Assembly (NCBI GenBank): GCA_949840605.1
Contig: CATKXN010000100.1
Location: 1 to 10,329 of the forward strand
Source: an uncultured Alistipes sp.
GTDB taxonomy: Bacteria; Bacteroidota; Bacteroidia; Bacteroidales; Rikenellaceae
Length of the DNA: 10,329 nucleotides
Direction: 5' to 3'
The notes beneath the pieces are model-generated. The model searched no databases, was not told the origin of the DNA, and was given only the letters and a program-made list of their open reading frames with translations. This document shows, in pieces, positions 5,902 through 10,329 of this stretch. The stretch's first letter is position 1; each line of letters opens with the position of its first letter. A program made the translations under genes and the position numbers.

Positions 5902-6993
5902 ATGCGACATTTGATTGATCCCACCGACCTGACGGTTGAAGAGACCGAGCGGATCGTGGCTCTGGCGGAGGACATCATCGCCAACCGCGCCAAATACAGC
6001 GAGTCGTGCAAGGGCAAGAAGCTGGCCACGCTGTTCTACGAACCTTCGACCCGCACGCGGCTGAGTTTCACGTCGGCGATGCTCGAACTGGGCGGGCAGG
6101 TCATCGGCTTCTCCGACGCCAACTCCTCTTCGGTCTCCAAGGGCGAGACCGTGGCCGACACCGTGCGCGTGATCCGCTGCTTCGCGGACATCATCGCCAT
6201 GCGCCACTTCAAGGAGGGGGCGCCCCTCGTGGCTTCGCAGTATGCGGGCGTTCCGGTGATCAACGCCGGCGACGGCAGCCATTCGCACCCGACGCAGACC
6301 CTCACGGACCTGCTGACGATCAAGCGCGAAAAGGGGCGTTTCGACAACATGACCATCGGCTTCTGCGGCGACCTGAAATTCGGCCGCACGGTGCACTCGC
6401 TCATCAAGGCCCTGTCGCGCTATTCGGGGATCAAGGTGATCCTCATTTCGCCCGAGGAGCTGCGCCTGCCGGACTACATGCTGCAGGAGATGAGCGTCAA
6501 TTCGAAGCTCGAGTTCCGCGAGGTGCGCACGATGGAGGAGGTGATGCCCGAGCTGGACATCCTCTACATGACGCGTGTGCAGAAGGAGCGCTTCCTCGAC
6601 GAGGAGGAGTTCGACCGCGTGAAGAACAGTTTCGTGCTCGATCCCGGCAAACTGACCACGGCCAAGCGGGATATGATCATCCTCCACCCGCTGCCGCGCG
6701 TCAACGAGATCACGCGGGCCGTGGACAACGATCCCCGCGCGGCCTATTTCCGGCAGGTCGAGAACGGCAAGTTCGTGCGCATGGCGCTGATCTACACCCT
6801 CCTGCGCTGGGCCGACGAGAACAGGCCCTTCGACCGCACCCCGGTTTTCGGCGAGGAGTACATCGTGAACGAGTACGAGTGCCCGAACCGCCGCTGCATC
6901 TCCGCCACGGAGGATGTGGACCGGCTTTTCCGCCGCCAGGCGGACGGGACCTGCCGCTGCGCCTATTGCGAGGCGAAGGCCCGGCAGGAGTGA
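5902..6993 (+). CDS. pyrB: Aspartate carbamoyltransferase catalytic chain with C-terminal PyrI-like zinc ribbon
   Basis: PyrB condenses carbamoyl phosphate and aspartate to carbamoyl aspartate. Residues 1-~308 are a complete catalytic chain: carbamoyl-phosphate site [12 protein letters not shown] (45-56), SVSKGET with Lys80, HPTQ at 129-132, and the aspartate-side HPLPRVNEI (262-270). After the usual end ([11 protein letters not shown]) the protein runs ~55 residues further and carries Cys327-Pro-Asn-x2-Cys332-Ile-Ser and Cys353-x2-Cys356-Glu. This is the CPNxxCIS...CxYCE zinc site of the regulatory chain PyrI (E. coli Cys109, 114, 138, 141), with a slightly shorter middle loop. The N-terminal nucleotide-binding domain of PyrI is absent, and no pyrI follows. 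The zinc ribbon may therefore keep a structural role without ATP/CTP control; that is inference. The catalytic assignment is certain. Confidence 0.96.
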   Translation: MRHLIDPTDLTVEETERIVALAEDIIANRAKYSESCKGKKLATLFYEPSTRTRLSFTSAMLELGGQVIGFSDANSSSVSKGETVADTVRVIRCFADIIAMRHFKEGAPLVASQYAGVPVINAGDGSHSHPTQTLTDLLTIKREKGRFDNMTIGFCGDLKFGRTVHSLIKALSRYSGIKVILISPEELRLPDYMLQEMSVNSKLEFREVRTMEEVMPELDILYMTRVQKERFLDEEEFDRVKNSFVLDPGKLTTAKRDMIILHPLPRVNEITRAVDNDPRAAYFRQVENGKFVRMALIYTLLRWADENRPFDRTPVFGEEYIVNEYECPNRRCISATEDVDRLFRRQADGTCRCAYCEAKARQE

Positions 6994-7037
6994 TGCCGCG
7001 AATGTGGATAAATTGTCGATAGAATCTGCCCGGGAAT

Positions 7038-7068
7038 TTTGAAAGTACGCCGGAAAACGTTACTTTTG
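7038..7068 (+). promoter_or_regulatory. Bacteroidota-type promoter (-33 TTTG, -7 TACTTTTG)
   Basis: TTTG at 7038-7041 and TACTTTTG at 7061-7068 are separated by 19 bp, matching the Bacteroidota housekeeping consensus TTTG-N19-TAnnTTTG. Transcription should begin near 7073-7075. The -7 box sits inside a perfect inverted repeat, AACGTTAC (7056-7063), TTTT, GTAACGTT (7068-7075), similar in design to the repeat around the pyrK -7 box. The predicted start coincides with the 5' edge of the structured region described next. Confidence 0.65.
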
Positions 7069-7073
7069 TAACG

Positions 7074-7252
7074 TTGTATTAACAACTGTTAGGTTAACTC
7101 CGATGATTCCCATTTGCAATATCGATCAGCGCGAACGAAAGAAACGACAGGGGCAGGCCGCTGTCTTCCATTCGTCGGCGTGTCGGCAAATGCAGCCCGC
7201 ACACTCCCCGAAGCAGCAGATGCCTGCTCGTGGAATGCTCGGATAGATACAA
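7074..7252 (+). ncRNA. Candidate structured small RNA upstream of purE (possibly 6S-like)
   Basis: The region after the promoter pairs end to end. The 5' end TTGTATT (7074-7080) pairs with GATACAA (7246-7252). CCGA (7100-7103) pairs with TCGG (7239-7242), and ATTCC (7106-7110) with GGAAT (7232-7236), across one 2x2 mismatch. Inside, CATTTGC (7111-7117) pairs with GCAAATG (7186-7192), ACGAA (7135-7139) with TTCGT (7171-7175), and GACAG (7146-7150) with CTGTC (7161-7165). A 3'-side hairpin, AGCAG (7212-7216) with CTGCT (7224-7228), sits in the bulged stretch between the stems. A terminator-like hairpin follows at once. Length of ~180 nt, rod shape, own promoter and a place next to purE/purK recall 6S RNA, which is near purK in some bacteria. 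A cis-acting pur leader is the main alternative. I do not recognise a conserved 6S sequence. Confidence 0.42.
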
Positions 7253-7253
7253 G

Positions 7254-7284
7254 ACCGCCACGGCAGGAATGTCGTGGCGGTTTC
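7254..7284 (+). terminator. Intrinsic-terminator-like hairpin after the RNA candidate
   Basis: ACCGCCACGGCA (7254-7265) pairs with TGTCGTGGCGGT (7270-7281), 12 bp with one G-U, closed by the tetraloop GGAA. Only three T residues follow (7281-7283), so the T-run is short. It could end the small RNA or act as a conditional terminator before purE. Confidence 0.55.
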
Positions 7285-7553
7285 CCGTCTAAGAGCCGCC
7301 CGTCTAAGTGGCGGGTTTTAGGGTGCGCCCGCCTAAGAGGCGGGTTTTAGGGGCGATGGTCGGCATAGGCATTTTGGGACCGGTACTTCGCTCCCCACCC
7401 GCTAAGAAACGGGTTTTAGGAGCAATGGTCGGTACAGGTGCTTTGGAATCGGTTCTTCGCTCTCGCCCGTCTAAGAGACGGGTTTCAGGGGCGATGGCCG
7501 GTTGCCGGGTTTCTGGGCCGGGTTTTGCGCTTCCTCCGTCTGAGGCGGGTTTT
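7284..7553. repeat. Tandem array of terminator-like hairpins, 69-bp period
   Basis: The hairpin consensus CCCGYCTAAGAGRCGGG followed by TTTTAGG recurs. Full copies are at 7328-7344 and 7466-7482 (perfect 7-bp stems, AAG loop). Degenerate copies are at 7299-7315, 7397-7414 and 7536-7548, and a 5' half copy is at 7284-7295. The AAG loops of three main copies lie at 7335, 7404 and 7473, exactly 69 bp apart; the last copy is 67 bp on, having lost two A residues. The spacers between hairpins are also repeated (GCGATGG...CGGTACTTCGCTC-like), so whole ~69-bp units were duplicated. The 69-bp period leaves one frame open across 7308-7574 (23-codon units), but nothing else suggests that it is translated. 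No T-run longer than four follows any stem. Confidence 0.75.
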
Positions 7554-7580
7554 GAACGATATGAATTAAAATGAATTGAT

Positions 7581-8048
7581 ATGAAAGTAGGCGTGATTAT
7601 GGGCTCTGTGAGCGATTACGAAGTGATGTCCGAGGCGGTTTCGACGCTCGAAGCATTCGGCGTGGATTTCGAAAAACGGGTGGTCAGCGCACACCGCACG
7701 CCCGATCTGCTGTGCGAATACGCCAAGACGGCCCGCGAACGCGGTATCGGCGTGATCATCGCCGGGGCCGGGGGCGCCGCGCACCTGCCGGGCATGGTGG
7801 CTTCGATGACCCCGCTGCCCGTAGTGGGCGTTCCCGTGAAGTCGCGGGCCCTGAACGGCCTGGACTCGCTGCTGTCGATCGTCCAGATGCCTGCGGGCGT
7901 TCCCGTGGCCACGACGGCCATCAACGGGGCGAAGAACGCCGCGCTGATCGCCGTGTCGATCCTCGCGCTGCAGGACGCCGGTCTGGCTGCGAAACTCGAC
8001 GCCTTCCGCGCCAAACAGACTGCGGATGTGTTGAAAGCCGAATTATAA
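7581..8048 (+). CDS. purE: N5-carboxyaminoimidazole ribonucleotide mutase
   Basis: PurE moves the carboxyl group of N5-CAIR (made by PurK) to C4, giving CAIR in purine synthesis. The 155-residue class I protein has the nucleotide-binding GSVSD at 8-12, SAHRTP at 36-41 with the conserved His38, and the glycine-rich [12 protein letters not shown] at 61-72 with His68. A purK directly after it confirms the bacterial two-enzyme route rather than the CO2-using class II enzyme. ATG 7581 is the only sensible start: an ATG ten bases upstream reads MN then stop. Its TAA overlaps the ATG of purK by one base (TAATG). The leader between the promoter at 7038 and this start would be about 500 nt and would cross the hairpin array; I see no clear closer promoter. 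Confidence 0.97.
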   Translation: MKVGVIMGSVSDYEVMSEAVSTLEAFGVDFEKRVVSAHRTPDLLCEYAKTARERGIGVIIAGAGGAAHLPGMVASMTPLPVVGVPVKSRALNGLDSLLSIVQMPAGVPVATTAINGAKNAALIAVSILALQDAGLAAKLDAFRAKQTADVLKAEL

Positions 8049-9136
8049 TGAAGACTATCGGTATCATAGGCGGAGGCCAGTTGGGGCTGATGATCGCGGA
8101 GCAGGCGCGGGAATTGGGTGTACGCACCATAAGCCTCGACCCGGCGCCGGACGCCCCGGCTTTCAGGGTCTGCGACGAGCATATCGTGGCGGCCTACGAC
8201 GATGCCGCGGCGCTCGAAGAGCTGTGCCGCCGCAGCGACGCGGTGACCTACGAGTTCGAGAACGTGCCGGGGGAGATTCTGATCCCGCTGTGCGAAAAAT
8301 ACAACATCCCGCAGGGTTACAAACCCCTGTACGATTCGCAGGACCGTCTGCGCGAAAAGACGAACGCCCGTGACCACGGGCTTCGCACGCCCGGCTTCGC
8401 TGCCGTGGACGACGAAGCGTCGCTGCGGGCCGCCGTGAGGGAGCTGGGACTGCCCGCCGTGCTGAAAACCCGCACGCTGGGGTACGACGGCCACGGGCAG
8501 CTGGTGCTGAAAACCGAAGCCGACATCGAACGGGCCCTGCCGCTGCTGGCGGCGCCCTGCATCCTGGAGGAGTTCGTGCGCTTCGACTTCGAAGCGAGCG
8601 TCGTGATGGTCGCCGACGAAGACCGGGTCGTGAGCTTTCCGGTGGGGCGCAATGTCCACCGCGACGGAATCCTCGACCTCTGCATCGTGCCTGCCGAGGC
8701 TGATCGGCTGGTGCTGGAGCGGATGAAGTGCGCGAGCGAACGCTTCATGCGCGACTGCGGCTACCGGGGGATTCTGGCCATCGAATATTTCATCAGGGGC
8801 GAAGAGTTCTATTTCAACGAGATGGCCCCGCGTCCCCACAACTCGGGACACTACACCATCGAAGGCTCGACCACCAACCAGTTTCGCGAACTGGTGCGCT
8901 ATCTCGTCGGGGAGCCCTTGCAGGAGCCGGAGCTGATAGCGCCTACGGTGATGAAGAATATCCTGGGGCAGGACCTCGAAGCGGCTGAAAAGGTCGCTGC
9001 GGAGAGCCGCGACGGTGTTTACGTCCACCTTTACGGCAAGACCGAGAACCGTCCCAAGCGCAAGATGGGCCACATTACGTTTGTCGGTATGGATGCCGAG
9101 GATTACGCTGAAGAATGGGCCGCGAGATTCGTGTAA
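8048..9136 (+). CDS. purK: N5-carboxyaminoimidazole ribonucleotide synthase
   Basis: PurK uses ATP and bicarbonate to carboxylate AIR to N5-CAIR, the substrate of PurE. The 362-residue ATP-grasp protein has the N-terminal GGGQLGLM (8-15), TYEFENV at 67-73, Lys140 followed by TRTLGYDGHGQ, the ATP-gripping ILEEFV (172-177), and the metal/substrate loop FNEMAPRPHNSGHYT at 256-270. All of these are typical of PurK. The start is ATG 8048, sharing one base with the purE stop, so translation is coupled. The same frame is open upstream through purE, but that part is a shadow and must not be taken as an N-terminal extension. Confidence 0.97.
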   Translation: MKTIGIIGGGQLGLMIAEQARELGVRTISLDPAPDAPAFRVCDEHIVAAYDDAAALEELCRRSDAVTYEFENVPGEILIPLCEKYNIPQGYKPLYDSQDRLREKTNARDHGLRTPGFAAVDDEASLRAAVRELGLPAVLKTRTLGYDGHGQLVLKTEADIERALPLLAAPCILEEFVRFDFEASVVMVADEDRVVSFPVGRNVHRDGILDLCIVPAEADRLVLERMKCASERFMRDCGYRGILAIEYFIRGEEFYFNEMAPRPHNSGHYTIEGSTTNQFRELVRYLVGEPLQEPELIAPTVMKNILGQDLEAAEKVAAESRDGVYVHLYGKTENRPKRKMGHITFVGMDAEDYAEEWAARFV

Positions 9137-9155
9137 AATAAGGAATGAAAAGATA

Positions 9156-10329
9156 ATGAAGAATTACCGCATTTTTGTCGAGAAATTACCCCGCTTCCGG
9201 GTCGAGGCCGAGAGCCTGCGCCGGGAGCTGAATGCCAACCTGAATCTGGAGCTGGGCGAACTGCGCCTGCTGAACGTCTACGATCTGTTCGGCTTCACGG
9301 AGGAGCTGCTGGAAAAGAGCCGTTACTCGGTTTTCGGCGAGGTGGTGACCGACTCGGTGACCGACGCGTGCGATCTCGAGGGACGCAAGTATATCGCCGT
9401 GGAGTATCTGCCCGGGCAGTTCGACCAGCGTGCCGCATCGGCCGCCGACTGCGTGCGGCTGATCGACCCGCAGGCCCAGGTCAACATCCGCTCGTCGAAG
9501 CTGCTGCTGTTCGACGACCGGGTGACCGACGCCGAGCTCGGGAAGATCCGCCACTACTACATCAATGCCGTGGAGTCGCGCGAGAAGAACCTCGCGGTGC
9601 TGAGCGACATGGAGCAGGCCGAGGTGAAGCCCGTCGAGGTATTGGCGGGTTTCCGGGAAATGACGGATTCCGAATTGGAGCCGTATTGCAGGAAGATGGG
9701 GCTGGCGATGAACGACGACGACCTGCGCGAGGTGGTGAAGTACTTCCGTGCCGAGGGCCGCGACCCCTATGAGACCGAACTGCGCATCCTCGACACCTAT
9801 TGGAGCGACCATTGCCGCCACACGACCTTCACGACCGAACTGGAGGGCATCACCGTCGAGGAGTCGTTCGCCAAGACGGAGATCGAGGATTCGCTGGCGC
9901 TCTACCTGCGCATCCGCCGCGAGCTGGGCCGCGAGCACAAGAGCCTCTGCCTGATGGACATGGCGACGATCGGCGCCCGCTACCTGAAGCAGAAGGGGCT
10001 GCTGGACGATCTGGAGGTCTCGGAGGAGAACAACGCCTGCTCGGTCTATATCGATGTGGACGTCGACGGGCAGACCGAAAAATGGCTTCTGCAATTCAAG
10101 AACGAAACCCATAACCACCCCACGGAGATCGAACCTTTCGGCGGAGCTTCGACCTGTCTGGGCGGCGCCATCCGCGACCCGCTGTCGGGCCGCAGCTACG
10201 TCTACCAGGCGATGCGCGTGACGGGCGCCGGGAATATCTACCTGCCGGTTTCCGAGACCCTGCCGGGCAAACTGCCGCAGAGCGTCATTTCGAAGAAGGC
10301 CGCGGCCGGCTATTCGAGCTACGGCAACC
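9156..10329 (+). CDS. purL: Phosphoribosylformylglycinamidine synthase, large single-chain type (3' truncated by window edge)
   Basis: PurL converts FGAR, ATP and glutamine to FGAM. The frame is open from ATG 9156 to the window end (391 codons). WSDHCRHTTF at 216-225 is the linker-end signature of PurL, and NETHNHPTEIEPFGGAST starting at residue 316 is the metal/ATP-binding region of the first AIR-synthase-like domain. The ~200-residue N-terminal domain ahead of WSDHCRH is the PurS-like part found in long PurL proteins, so this is the single-chain form, which normally runs to about 1,230 residues and ends in a glutaminase domain; that part lies outside the window. It starts 19 bp after purK, so it is in the purEK operon. 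An earlier ATG at 9145 gives only MKR. Confidence 0.95.
   Translation, partial: MKNYRIFVEKLPRFRVEAESLRRELNANLNLELGELRLLNVYDLFGFTEELLEKSRYSVFGEVVTDSVTDACDLEGRKYIAVEYLPGQFDQRAASAADCVRLIDPQAQVNIRSSKLLLFDDRVTDAELGKIRHYYINAVESREKNLAVLSDMEQAEVKPVEVLAGFREMTDSELEPYCRKMGLAMNDDDLREVVKYFRAEGRDPYETELRILDTYWSDHCRHTTFTTELEGITVEESFAKTEIEDSLALYLRIRRELGREHKSLCLMDMATIGARYLKQKGLLDDLEVSEENNACSVYIDVDVDGQTEKWLLQFKNETHNHPTEIEPFGGASTCLGGAIRDPLSGRSYVYQAMRVTGAGNIYLPVSETLPGKLPQSVISKKAAAGYSSYGN

Noticed and set aside
7103..7246. 47-codon open frame that could be a leader peptide of the purine operon
   Set aside because: It lies wholly inside a region whose base pairing explains it better as RNA structure; it has no run of diagnostic codons and no clear ribosome binding site.
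7284..7553. CRISPR array
   Set aside because: Repeat units include the spacers as well as the hairpins, spacers are similar to each other, and no cas genes are near.
7308..7574. Open frame of 88 codons with 23-residue repeats (KRRVLGAMVG-like)
   Set aside because: The repeat period of 69 bp keeps the frame open by itself; it needs a GTG start inside a hairpin and its sequence follows the terminator-like stems. A translated repeat protein is not excluded but has no positive support.

Overview
The window looks like chromosomal DNA from a high-GC member of the Bacteroidales, most likely Alistipes or a close Rikenellaceae relative. This is inferred from protein style, from two promoter-like sequences with the Bacteroidota -7 box TAnnTTTG (one also with a well-spaced -33 TTTG), and from GC-rich codon use. 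No species can be named from the sequence alone.

Layout, all on the + strand. (1) 1-914 is the 3' end of carB (carbamoyl-phosphate synthase large subunit). (2) 915-1284 is a gene-free stretch with two large imperfect palindromes and a -7 box just before pyrK. (3) 1285-6993 is a pyrimidine cluster: pyrK and pyrD (overlapping), a third palindrome, pyrF, then a glutaredoxin-like gene and an exported S41 peptidase-like gene that are not pyrimidine enzymes, then pyrE and pyrB. PyrB carries a C-terminal four-cysteine zinc ribbon resembling the C-terminal domain of PyrI, and no separate pyrI is present here. (4) 6994-7580 is a non-coding stretch: a good promoter, a roughly 180-nt region that folds into a long rod, a terminator-like hairpin, and a tandem array of terminator-like hairpins with a 69-bp period. 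(5) 7581-10329 starts a purine operon: purE, purK, and the N-terminal third or so of a long single-chain purL.

Together the genes cover carbamoyl phosphate (CarB), carbamoyl aspartate (PyrB), dihydroorotate to orotate (PyrD/PyrK), orotate to OMP (PyrE) and OMP to UMP (PyrF). Dihydroorotase (pyrC) and carA are not in the window. PurL acts at the FGAR to FGAM step, and PurK/PurE convert AIR to CAIR.

The parts that ordinary gene annotation does not explain are the structured RNA candidate and repeat array before purE, the three large palindromes beside pyr genes, and the PyrB zinc-ribbon fusion.
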